Positions 1 through 6,953 of a stretch of 45,166 nucleotides of DNA are shown one piece after another. The DNA comes from an uncultured Bacteroidales bacterium (GTDB lineage: Bacteria; Bacteroidota; Bacteroidia; Bacteroidales; Muribaculaceae). Positions within the stretch are counted from its first letter, which is position 1; the number at the start of each line of letters is the position of its first letter. The translations under genes and the position numbers were made by a program. Below the pieces are notes generated by a model that worked only from the letters and a program-made list of their open reading frames with translations, was not told the origin of the DNA and did not search any database. Where the stretch lies: NCBI GenBank assembly GCA_949289215.1, contig CASENC010000047.1, positions 1-45,166 on the forward strand. The letters run 5' to 3'.

Positions 1-161
1 TAGCCGATATAATAGCTGAAAATTTACGTATTTGCAATAAAACTTACGTTATTGCTTATGCTTATTGTTTCTAACGAAATGTAAGCCCCTATATGTAAAA
101 ATCCATGTAAACACCTATTGTTTAGCAACTTATATACTTACGGTCAATTTTTAGCGGACAC
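1..161 (+). mobile_element. Right end of an IS4-family-like insertion sequence (partial)
   Basis: Bases 147-161 read ATTTTTAGCGGACAC. This is the reverse complement, with one mismatch in 15, of the left terminal repeat GTGTCCACTAAAAAT at 44316-44330, which lies just upstream of an IS4-type transposase. The window therefore seems to start inside the tail of a related copy whose transposase would lie to the left, pointing rightward. No transposase reading frame is recognisable in 1-140: the frames hit stops early, and the longest open one ends at 74. The identity of this copy rests only on the terminal repeat. Bases 162-248, up to the end of the next gene, hold nothing recognisable. Confidence 0.45.
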
Positions 162-248
162 CAATAAAATAAAATCAGCCATAGAGCACTCCCTCAATGG
201 AGCAGAACTGCATTTATACCCCACGCCAGTTCATTGCACAACAGACAA

Positions 249-938
249 TTACAACCAGTTTACCCTTAGCAAATCTTCAAACTTTTGCTTGCCGCGGCTG
301 CCGCCTTCACGGTTCCACCACGGGCTGGCGGGGTGCGAGACACACGCAATGGCAACACCTGCATACTCCGTTCCTTTGCTTTGGCAAAATTCATTGAATT
401 TGTCGTATACAAGCCTGCTCAAGAACACTATCACATCGGGCTGCAACCTGTCGATTATGCCGGCCAGTGCCGTTCCTGCGACTTCGCAATCGATGCTTTG
501 CGGCATAAATCCCTTGTTCTCGCCATCATTGAGTGCGGGACGCAAGAAATAGTTGTAGAAAGCTGCTTCGAAAAGTCCTTTCCCGTGTTGTTCTATCCCG
601 GCAGCGTCCAATACACGGTCCATGATATTGAACACCTTGTTGAACGTAGAGTAATCAATCCAATTGCTTACCGCAGTCTTCTTTTCTGCCGGGATAAGCT
701 TGTCGGTGTCGGCAGTGTACCACTTGCCGGCATCCTTGAAGACGCTCACAGTTTCGGGATAATCATCGAAGTAATTGCTTTCGCCCACAAGCAGCAATTT
801 CTTGTGCTTTCCGTCCTCACGCCAATAATTGCCGCCTACAGCCGGTATCAGTTCCGGGAAACGCTCGAAAATTCCTCCCTTTACGAGTTCTTTCCCCATT
901 CCATAGTAAAATTCGGGTTGGTTAGAATTGTATTCCAT
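249..938 (-). CDS. Uracil-DNA-glycosylase-superfamily-like protein (tentative)
   Basis: A 229-residue soluble protein without signal peptide or membrane segment. Near the N-terminus is KKLLLVGESNYFDD (about residues 46-59), which resembles the GExPG-type motif of uracil-DNA glycosylase-like folds. PDVIVFLSR lies in the middle (about 168-176), and a late CVSHPASPWWN (about 199-209) resembles the C-terminal HPS motif. The order and spacing fit a UDG-like alpha/beta fold, but the catalytic motifs are not canonical, so activity as a glycosylase is inference. It stands alone, separated from the next minus-strand gene by a hairpin at 982-1016. No clear promoter is seen upstream. An alternative is a hypothetical protein with an unrelated Rossmann-like fold. 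Confidence 0.6.
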   Translation of the reverse strand: MEYNSNQPEFYYGMGKELVKGGIFERFPELIPAVGGNYWREDGKHKKLLLVGESNYFDDYPETVSVFKDAGKWYTADTDKLIPAEKKTAVSNWIDYSTFNKVFNIMDRVLDAAGIEQHGKGLFEAAFYNYFLRPALNDGENKGFMPQSIDCEVAGTALAGIIDRLQPDVIVFLSRLVYDKFNEFCQSKGTEYAGVAIACVSHPASPWWNREGGSRGKQKFEDLLRVNWL

Positions 939-981
939 GATTTATCATTTATTTGGTTTTGTATCAGTTAAAAAGCACATA

Positions 982-1016
982 GTAATGGGAATATATAAAA
1001 GTTATATTCCCATTAC
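982..1016 (-). terminator. Perfect 14-bp hairpin, likely terminator of the small-ORF transcript
   Basis: GTAATGGGAATATA (982-995) pairs perfectly with TATATTCCCATTAC (1003-1016), leaving a 7-nt loop. On the minus strand the hairpin lies about 20 nt past the stop of the 53-aa ORF and is followed after a few bases by CTTTTT. The stem is AT-rich, so termination may be partial. It also insulates the next minus-strand gene (249-938). Confidence 0.6.
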
Positions 1017-1036
1017 GGCACAACATCAATAGTCAC

Positions 1037-1198
1037 TTACTTTTTTGGGACGAAGGCATAAATCTTATTCGCACCATCAATCATTTTTGCCTCTCCCCCA
1101 AGGAGTTTTGCTGCATTCTGCATTGCACCCATACTCGGGTACGTCTGAACATTACCGTTCGGGAAATTTAATGTGTACATGATTTTAAGTTTTGCCAT
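1037..1198 (-). CDS. Small 53-residue protein of unknown function
   Basis: An ORF of 54 codons beginning MAKLKIMYTLNF and ending KIYAFVPKK. It is soluble, has no cysteine and no signal peptide. The sequence has normal composition for a folded small alpha/beta protein, with a central helix-like stretch (residues 23-35). It follows a roughly 320-nt leader containing strong paired segments (1209-1420), a promoter at 1526-1555, and is followed by a hairpin terminator, so it looks like an independent monocistronic unit. I do not recognise the family. The small size leaves open that the RNA rather than the protein is the functional product. Confidence 0.55.
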   Translation of the reverse strand: MAKLKIMYTLNFPNGNVQTYPSMGAMQNAAKLLGGEAKMIDGANKIYAFVPKK

Positions 1199-1208
1199 TA
1201 CCTACGGG

Positions 1209-1420
1209 GCTGGCTTTCCGGCTGTGAGTTATTCATTGGTAACAGACTACGAGAAAAGGACACAGCACACGCTTTTCTCTCATCTGCTTGGTTGGGCACC
1301 GGAAATCGCCCTTGGAGTTCAAATAAGGGAAAGCAGCCCGTGTCCTCGTGGGAGGATACAGAACACGCTTCGCCTCAATTATTGCGAACTCCTTAGTTGA
1401 ATTTTCCGGATTTAACCAAG
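1209..1420 (-). ncRNA. Candidate structured RNA or structured 5' leader
   Basis: Nested complementary segments form a rod: 1414-1420 with 1287-1293 (7 bp), 1403-1409 with 1299-1305 (7 bp), 1386-1392 with 1314-1320 (7 bp), 1363-1367 with 1339-1343 (5 bp), and an apical hairpin 1352-1355 with 1344-1347. Internal loops are nearly symmetric (4x5, 10x8, 18x18). A further 8-bp hairpin is 1272-1279 with 1251-1258. Two 18-nt imperfect direct repeats, AGGATACAGAACACGCTT (1353-1370) and AGGACACAGCACACGCTT (1257-1274), fall in the two hairpin regions. A promoter at 1526-1555 places the structure in a minus-strand transcript ahead of the 53-aa ORF. The rod with a large central bubble is reminiscent of 6S RNA, but I recognise no conserved family motif. 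A cis-regulatory leader is equally possible. Confidence 0.55.
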
Positions 1421-1525
1421 TCTCAATAATTCGGCTTGCAAGTCATGCAATATATGTCTTTTCGCGCCTGCCGGCCTTGCACATTCCAAAGCATCGGCTA
1501 TTTTTGCGCACGATTTTGTCTTTTG

Positions 1526-1555
1526 CAAATATACCAAATGTTATCGGAAATGCAA
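1526..1555 (-). promoter_or_regulatory. Bacteroidetes-type promoter for the structured leader and 53-aa ORF
   Basis: On the minus strand TTG (1553-1555) is followed after 19 bp by TATATTTG (1526-1533). This matches the Bacteroidetes primary sigma consensus TTTG/TTG and TAnnTTTG. Transcription would start near 1519, giving a leader of about 320 nt before the ATG at 1198. The 1421-1520 part of the leader contains only very short reading frames with ATG starts (13-23 codons). Confidence 0.65.
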
Positions 1556-1680
1556 GTGCCCGGCGGGCAAAAAACACACGAGCCGCTGCCCTTTCACACA
1601 TACATACTCTCAAGTCTTGCCACAAAATTACCTGCGGGTTGTGCCAAATCGCCGCACACCACCACAAAAAAAACGCAGCA

Positions 1681-3093
1681 TCATGACAAAACTGCCTTGG
1701 CCACTTCACGGTCTATTTGCAGAAATGTGTCACAAATGCTGTCGTCGGCATATTCCTCAAATAATTCATCGTTATATATCACCGACACCTTGCCAAGGCT
1801 GCCGATGCAACTGTGCAATTCCGACAATGCAGCCTCGGCCCGAGCCTTGCGCCTTTCGCCCTCGAATGTGAAAGGCATCGCCGCCACACATTTTACTCGT
1901 GATGTAATATCACTCACCTTGCGTACTACAAGCGGAGCCAGCCGCGAACCCGTCTTGCCGCCAAGGCATACGATTACTGCCACCTCGTCGATATCGCCGG
2001 CAAGCAATCGGGTTATCGCTGCCTCGTCATCGGCATGATTGCCGGTCAACAATACCTTTTCACATTCGGCCTTGTGTTTTCCCAGTTGTTCACTGTCGGT
2101 ATCAAGCATAACAAACCTGTACCTGCCATCGGACGGCAAAATTTCGCACAATGAGTCGGCCACGTTGCAGCCGCCATTCCCTATTGCAATAACAAGCCTC
2201 GAAATTTCATTTGAATGTAATTTGCTCCAAGCCTTGATAAGACTTACAACAGCCTGATACTGTTCCTTATAATCGGTTGTTCCATACGTTTTTTCAACTT
2301 CAGCCTCATACTCCTCAATAATTGTAGCCGAAGGGAAATGAAACGACGTTAGCGAAGGCACATGCACCACCCCGATGGTTTTATCTCGGGTGACAAATGC
2401 CGTAACCGAATAACATTCGCCGTTCCCGACCCATTTTGGGTAAAGGTTACCGATATACAAATAATCACTGCTTCGCGACACAAGGGCATCGCCGCCAATA
2501 TGAGCATCGCCCCAGACACGGGCTTCACCATTTATGCAGGCTTCACCATATATAAAAGCATCGCCAAACACTTCGGCCAAGTCCGAAACCACTGCATTGT
2601 CCGTAATCACTGCCGCACCATGCACGTGCGCATACATACCGCAAACCCGGGCTTTCCCCGATACTCTGGCGCGGCCATACACCATTGCGCCGCCTTCCAC
2701 TTGTGCGTCACCCGAAATACACGCCTTCTCATACACCTGTGGATTGCCCGATACCCGGGCGCGGTCCTTCACTTCGGCATCGTCTCTTACCATCGCATTA
2801 CCGCTCACAATGGCATTGTCGCAAACCATCGCCTTGCCCGAAATAAACGCATCGCCACGCACACAAGCATTGTCGCACACCAGTGCATCATCTATCACCT
2901 CGGCGTTGCCCATCACCATGGCATCACCGGCCACCCATGCATTGCCATCGTGGCTTAGATTGCCGTCATGCTCTATGTACCCACCGCGCATACCACATAT
3001 CATGTGGCTGAAAGGCCTCACACATTCTATCCTGTACAATCGTCTCCCATCTACCGTGATGCTGTCATCGGTCAAAACATATTTCCTACTCAT
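1681..3093 (-). CDS. Left-handed beta-helix protein fused to an FtsZ-like GTPase domain
   Basis: A 470-residue protein with two clear parts. Residues 1-50 (with RRLYRI and GGYIEHDGNLS) are the cap seen in phage- and Bacteroidetes-type hexapeptide proteins. Residues 51-207 hold about 26 hexads of the pattern [ND]AxVxG, predicting 8-9 coils of left-handed beta-helix. After a linker (208-297), residues 298-470 follow the FtsZ N-terminal domain in order: AIGNGGCN (303-310) for the glycine-rich T1 loop, LDTDSEQL (330-337) for INTDxQAL, GGKTGSR (378-384) in place of the tubulin signature GGGTGTG, MPFTFEGERR (406-415) for KPFSFEG, VIYND (438-442), and a final F457-xxx-D461. The protein ends there, so helix H7, the catalytic T7 loop and the C-terminal tubulin domain are absent. 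The FtsZ resemblance is seen in the sequence; nucleotide binding and any filament role are inference. No signal peptide, so it is probably cytosolic. Confidence 0.8.
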   Translation of the reverse strand: MSRKYVLTDDSITVDGRRLYRIECVRPFSHMICGMRGGYIEHDGNLSHDGNAWVAGDAMVMGNAEVIDDALVCDNACVRGDAFISGKAMVCDNAIVSGNAMVRDDAEVKDRARVSGNPQVYEKACISGDAQVEGGAMVYGRARVSGKARVCGMYAHVHGAAVITDNAVVSDLAEVFGDAFIYGEACINGEARVWGDAHIGGDALVSRSSDYLYIGNLYPKWVGNGECYSVTAFVTRDKTIGVVHVPSLTSFHFPSATIIEEYEAEVEKTYGTTDYKEQYQAVVSLIKAWSKLHSNEISRLVIAIGNGGCNVADSLCEILPSDGRYRFVMLDTDSEQLGKHKAECEKVLLTGNHADDEAAITRLLAGDIDEVAVIVCLGGKTGSRLAPLVVRKVSDITSRVKCVAAMPFTFEGERRKARAEAALSELHSCIGSLGKVSVIYNDELFEEYADDSICDTFLQIDREVAKAVLS

Positions 3094-3146
3094 AAGCGTA
3101 TAATTTAGTTAGCGGTTTACACCGGGAATATCCCCCAAGCCGCAAG

Positions 3147-3154
3147 CAAAATTA
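3147..3154 (-). promoter_or_regulatory. Possible -7 element upstream of the beta-helix/FtsZ-like gene
   Basis: TAATTTTG on the minus strand matches TAnnTTTG. No TTG is found at the usual 19-21 bp upstream, so only half of the promoter is supported. It lies 54 bp before the start codon. Confidence 0.3.
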
Positions 3155-3264
3155 CCACCGCCCTATGCCAAACCATGGCACAAATAAACAAAAGATACAA
3201 CTACAACCGGTGCAGTTATATCTTTACACAAATGATGCCGACAAAAAGAATGTGTGTTTTGACA

Positions 3265-3526
3265 CAAATTAAAGTGGGGGCGGCAAAGCCGTCCAATTTG
3301 TGGTAACCGATGTGTGAGGTGAAGCCGAACCATCGGAGCAAGAAACCATCATATAGGGAACGGTCTCAAAGAGGTCGAATGCATTACGGTTCGCTGTGTG
3401 TTCGACCTCTTTGAGGCCGAGTTTGTTGATGTATAGTCTTGCCGACGGCTTGCGACCCACCCATCGGCGGTCGCTGCGCCGCCGGTTACCGCAAATTAGA
3501 CGGCTTTGCCGCCCCCTTTTAATTTG
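3265..3526. repeat. Palindromic dispersed element, copy 1 (about 262 bp)
   Basis: The ends are long imperfect inverted repeats: 3265-3309 and 3483-3526 share CAAATTAAA, GGGGGCGGCAAAGCCGTC, AATTTG and GGTAACCG. The centre has an 18-bp stem (3362-3379 with 3401-3418, around TCAAAGAGGTCGAA). Near the left end CCGATG and CATCGG form another small hairpin. The same ends and the same central stem recur at 26767-26990 in the same orientation. No credible protein is encoded; reading frames across it are by-products of the palindromes. This resembles a MITE or a REP/BIME-type structured element. It fills most of the 3094-3698 gene-free stretch. Confidence 0.8.
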
Positions 3527-3553
3527 CATTTTAACACAACCCATCCCATAGAA

Positions 3554-3620
3554 ACGCAAAATTTTGCGTCTAATAACCACCATACTATACACACAGAAAC
3601 GATGTGTGCACATCGTCTCT
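3554..3620. repeat. Two short palindromes of REP type
   Basis: ACGCAAAATTTTGCGT (3554-3569) is a perfect 16-bp palindrome. ACGATGTG (3599-3606) and CACATCGT (3609-3616) form an 8-bp stem with a 2-nt loop, flanked by AGA and TCTCTAC. The GTAGAGACG-type edges recall short intergenic palindromes common in many genomes. They lie directly after the larger repeat; the rest of 3527-3698 is featureless. Confidence 0.5.
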
Positions 3621-3698
3621 ACAAATTATAATACACCACCGACAATAAATCGCAATGCAAATTTTGAAAAATTGCGGATATTCCATTAACCACCTTAG

Positions 3699-4106
3699 TT
3701 ATTTCGGGGCCTTGAAGGTGATAGGCAGCGTGTACCACACATTCACCGGTTTCCAACCGTCTTTCTTGCCGGGATTGAAATCGGGCAACGATTTCACCAC
3801 CCTCACGGCCTCGGCATCAAAGTCGGGGAAATGTCCCCTGACAATTTTCACCTCTCCAATTTTGCCGGTTTTTGTGACCACGAATTGCACAATCACCAGC
3901 CCACTGGTTATCCCTTCTTTCACTGCCGACTCGGGATACACAATATGGCTGTTAATCCACCTCATCAACTCTGCATCGCCGCCGGGGAACGACGGCATGG
4001 TGCTCGCAGCCATGTAAACCTTATCTTCTTCGCTATCTTGGGCGAAACAATATCCGCCGACCAATCCCATGACGGCAACCACTAAAATCATTATAATCCT
4101 TCTCAT
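3699..4106 (-). CDS. TonB C-terminal domain protein, secreted or membrane-anchored
   Basis: A 135-residue protein with an N-terminal hydrophobic signal (about 5-22, ending GGYCFAQ), then MPSFPGGDAELMRWINSHI and a typical TonB C-terminal beta-alpha-beta fold: YPESAVKEGITSGLVIVQFVV, GKIGEVKIVRG, and the late LPDFNPGKKDGWKPVNVWYTLPITF. Only one TonB C-terminal domain is present, with no Pro-rich spanning region, so it is shorter than a full energy transducer. Related small proteins in Bacteroidetes carry the domain as a module with no proven role in transport. It is monocistronic, with its own promoter at 4188-4218. Confidence 0.85.
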   Translation of the reverse strand: MRRIIMILVVAVMGLVGGYCFAQDSEEDKVYMAASTMPSFPGGDAELMRWINSHIVYPESAVKEGITSGLVIVQFVVTKTGKIGEVKIVRGHFPDFDAEAVRVVKSLPDFNPGKKDGWKPVNVWYTLPITFKAPK

Positions 4107-4187
4107 GCCTACTTGAATATTTTTATATATAGTTTATGTTAAGTATCCCCAATAATAAACTTACCTGTTAAGTATAAGCGGTTTCAA

Positions 4188-4218
4188 CAAATTTACAACA
4201 AAACATCTGTAAAACCAA
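4188..4218 (-). promoter_or_regulatory. Promoter of the TonB-domain gene
   Basis: On the minus strand TTG (4216-4218), a 20-bp spacer and TAAATTTG (4188-4195) match the Bacteroidetes consensus. The expected start site is near 4181, leaving about a 75-nt leader. Confidence 0.6.
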
Positions 4219-4289
4219 CAACAGCCATAAATAATTTTCGGAGTCGGCACAATATAAGCCCGGCACCAATATCCACTAAAGTCACCGAA

Positions 4290-6761
4290 TTACACCGGGT
4301 CAACGTCGAAGTAGAGGAAGGTCGATTTCATGCGGCTGTCAACCTTGAGCATATTTTCATATATAAGGCGCAAGATTTGTTTCACTTTGCTCATTGATGC
4401 CGTGTTTTCCATCTTCAGCACTATTTGACGTATATACAGGTTCTGAATGCGCCGCACGGCCGGAGCCTCGGGGCCAAGCACCCGTTGCTTGAACACTTGC
4501 CGCATCATATTGCTCATGCGCACAGCCATCTCACCCACCACCGCATCTTCGCGGTGCTTGAGATACACATTTATGATTTTGGTAAACGGCGGATAGCCAT
4601 ATCGCTCCCGTTCGGCAATCTCATCGGCATAAAAGCCACCGTAATCATGATTGGTAACAAAGCGTATGACAGGATTCTCAGGGTCGTAAGTCTGTATAAG
4701 CACACGGCCCTGCTTGCCCGAGCGACCTGCACGGCCTGCCACCTGCTCCATCATGTTGAACGCCCGTTCATGGGCAAGGAAGTCGGGAAAATTTATCATG
4801 GTATCGGCATTCAGTATGCCCACCGTGCTAACCCCGGCAAAGTCAAGCCCTTTCGACACCATCTGCGTACCTACAAGTATGTCCGACTTCCGCTCGGAAA
4901 AATCCTCGATTATTTTTTCATAACTATTCTTATTGCGCGTGGTATCGAGATCCATGCGTGCAATGCGGCTATCGGAAAACAATTCGGCAATATTGTCCTC
5001 CACGCGCTCGGTGCCAAAACCCACAATCTCGATGGTGGGTTGGCCGCAAGCCGGGCACACCGCCGGGAGCGACATCGAGTAGCCGCAATAGTGGCAACTA
5101 AGGCTGCCGGTATGCTTGTGGTAGGTGAGCGACACATCGCAATTCTCGCACTTTGGCACCCAGCCACACTGCTTGCAAGTGACCATGGGAGCATACCCGC
5201 GGCGGTTTTGGAACAATATCACCTGCTCGCCCGCTTTCAACGATTCGCGGCAAACTGTGAGTAGTGCATTGGAGAAAAAGCCGTTCACCTCGTGCTTGCG
5301 CCGTGCATCCTTCATGTTAATCACCTCCACAACGGGCATTTCTATGCCCTCATATCGCACAGGCATCTCCACAAGTCCGAACTTACCTGTCACGGCCTTA
5401 TAATACGTTTCCACGGCAGGCGTTGCCGAGCCGAGCAGACTCTTTGCCCCGTGCATCATCGCCAGCATCATCGCCACATTGCGGCCGTTGTAGCGTGGAG
5501 CCGGTTCTTGCTGCTTATAACTGGTGTCATGCTCCTCATCGATAATCACAAGCCCCAAGTTGGAAAATGGCAGAAAAACCGACGAACGCACCCCGATGAC
5601 AATGCACGGCTCACTGCTGTGCAACAACTTCTTCCAAGCATCTACACGCTCATTGTCCGAGAACTTGGAATGATAAATTATAAGTCTGTCGCCAAACACG
5701 CGGTGCAGCCGCTGCGTGAGCTGCGTGGTGAGTGCTATCTCGGGGACGAGGTACAGCACTTGGCGTCGCAATTGCAACATTCGGTCTATGAGATGCATAT
5801 ACACCGACGTTTTGCCGCTCGATGTCACCCCATGCAGCAACACCGTCGATTGAGAGCGAAAAGCATCGAGTATCTCACCCAAGGCCCTGCTCTGCTCGTC
5901 GGTAAGCACAGGCAAATCGGTTTTCACATCGGCCGAAAAGGCATAACGGTTTATCTCTTTCTTATATAGTTTCAACAAACCTTTCTTCACCGCGGCAGCA
6001 AGCACCGGCCGGGTGACATCGGCACGTTCAAGCAGTACCTGTTTCTTGACCTCGGCAAGGCGGTCGCGCTTCTGCAACCAGTGCGAAAGGTCGATGAATG
6101 CAAGCAGCAGCTGTTCCTGTTTCTTCGACCGTCCCACCATGTCGAAGAGGCGGTGAAGCCCTTCGCTGTCGCCGTGTTCGATGGGCAAGGTGACAAACGT
6201 CTCGGTTTTAGGGCGATAAGTATCAATCACCTTTTCCGACACGAATATAGCTTCCTTTTCAAGCATACGGCTCACGGTAGCCTCCACATTGCGAAAGCCG
6301 GTGGAACGCGTAATCTCACCAAGCTGCACACGGTCGCGGCACGAAACCAGGTCGTAAATCACCCTTTCGCGCTCATTTAATTCACACTCATCGGTCTCCT
6401 CGAAATCGGGGTTCACGCTCACCCACGTCTCGCTCTCTATTTTCAACCCCGATGGAACGGCAGCCTTGTAAACATCGCCCACAGGACACAGGTAATATTC
6501 CGAAATCCATTCCCACAGCTTCAATTGCGGATGGCGCAACAACGGGGTATCGTCGAGCAGCGACATCAATTCCTTCACTTCATACCCTTCGGGCGGCGTG
6601 TTGTGAATCATGCGCACAATAGCCGTATAATACTTCTTGCGACCGAATTGCACAAGCACTCTGCACCCAATTTTCACCTGTCCTTCGAGCATTGGCGGCA
6701 CGGCATAGGTGTAAGTGTTATATATAGGCAACGGCAAAATCACCTCGGCATACTGTGGCAT
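4290..6761 (-). CDS. priA: Primosomal protein N', replication restart helicase PriA
   Basis: An 823-residue PriA of normal length. The N-terminal 3'-DNA-binding domain starts YAEVILPLPIYNTYTYAVP. The helicase core has Walker A GVTSSGKT (311-318) and the DEEH box (408-411, DEEHDTSYKQQ). Eight zinc-ligand cysteines sit between the helicase lobes at 529, 532, 538, 541, 556, 559, 569 and 572. The GTQMVSKGLDF and HERAFNMMEQVAGRAGR motifs follow. PriA reloads the replisome at stalled forks by recognising branched DNA. It stands alone on the minus strand; a -7-like TAAATTTG is at 6794-6801 without a clear upstream TTG. Confidence 0.97.
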   Translation of the reverse strand: MPQYAEVILPLPIYNTYTYAVPPMLEGQVKIGCRVLVQFGRKKYYTAIVRMIHNTPPEGYEVKELMSLLDDTPLLRHPQLKLWEWISEYYLCPVGDVYKAAVPSGLKIESETWVSVNPDFEETDECELNERERVIYDLVSCRDRVQLGEITRSTGFRNVEATVSRMLEKEAIFVSEKVIDTYRPKTETFVTLPIEHGDSEGLHRLFDMVGRSKKQEQLLLAFIDLSHWLQKRDRLAEVKKQVLLERADVTRPVLAAAVKKGLLKLYKKEINRYAFSADVKTDLPVLTDEQSRALGEILDAFRSQSTVLLHGVTSSGKTSVYMHLIDRMLQLRRQVLYLVPEIALTTQLTQRLHRVFGDRLIIYHSKFSDNERVDAWKKLLHSSEPCIVIGVRSSVFLPFSNLGLVIIDEEHDTSYKQQEPAPRYNGRNVAMMLAMMHGAKSLLGSATPAVETYYKAVTGKFGLVEMPVRYEGIEMPVVEVINMKDARRKHEVNGFFSNALLTVCRESLKAGEQVILFQNRRGYAPMVTCKQCGWVPKCENCDVSLTYHKHTGSLSCHYCGYSMSLPAVCPACGQPTIEIVGFGTERVEDNIAELFSDSRIARMDLDTTRNKNSYEKIIEDFSERKSDILVGTQMVSKGLDFAGVSTVGILNADTMINFPDFLAHERAFNMMEQVAGRAGRSGKQGRVLIQTYDPENPVIRFVTNHDYGGFYADEIAERERYGYPPFTKIINVYLKHREDAVVGEMAVRMSNMMRQVFKQRVLGPEAPAVRRIQNLYIRQIVLKMENTASMSKVKQILRLIYENMLKVDSRMKSTFLYFDVDPV

Positions 6762-6880
6762 ATACTTTCCCCCTTTTAAATTATTAAACCAAACAAATTT
6801 ACTACATTTCCCCGTAAAATCATCGGTGCCGAAAGAATTTTACCGTATGCAGGGTGTTTCCTGAACAACACACATACCAC

Positions 6881-6923
6881 ATAAAAACAGTCACCCCCGC
6901 TACCGTTCAGGTAACAGGGGTGA
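6881..6923 (-). terminator. Terminator after the OmpA-family gene
   Basis: On the minus strand TCACCCC (6917-6923) pairs with GGGGTGA (6891-6897). The stem extends imperfectly inward through GTTACC/GGTAGC around a TGAA loop, and is followed by CTGTTTTT. It lies about 30 bp past the stop at 6954. Confidence 0.75.
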
Positions 6924-6953
6924 TTATTATTGGGTTATTAAATTACCCGATTT

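Noticed and set aside
118-971. Several plus-strand ORFs overlapping the UDG-like gene
   Set aside because: They lie antisense to the 229-residue gene, have no family resemblance, and use codons unlike the other genes.
1287-1420. Integron attC site
   Set aside because: GTTGGGC and ATTTAAC are present at the ends but in the wrong order (attC needs RYYYAAC first and GTTRRRY last), and no integrase or cassette array is in the window.
1240-1450. Open minus-strand frame without ATG that reads through the structured leader (about 69 codons)
   Set aside because: No start codon except near its end and no family resemblance; the base-pairing explains the constraint better.
1443-1709. 88-codon minus-strand ORF upstream of the structured leader
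   Set aside because: It overlaps the end of the beta-helix/FtsZ-like gene, crosses the promoter at 1526-1555, and has an unusual Cys/Trp/Arg-rich composition.
3269-3613. 114-codon minus-strand ORF in the first dispersed repeat
   Set aside because: It is formed by the palindromic repeat and has no protein-like features; copy 2 does not maintain it.
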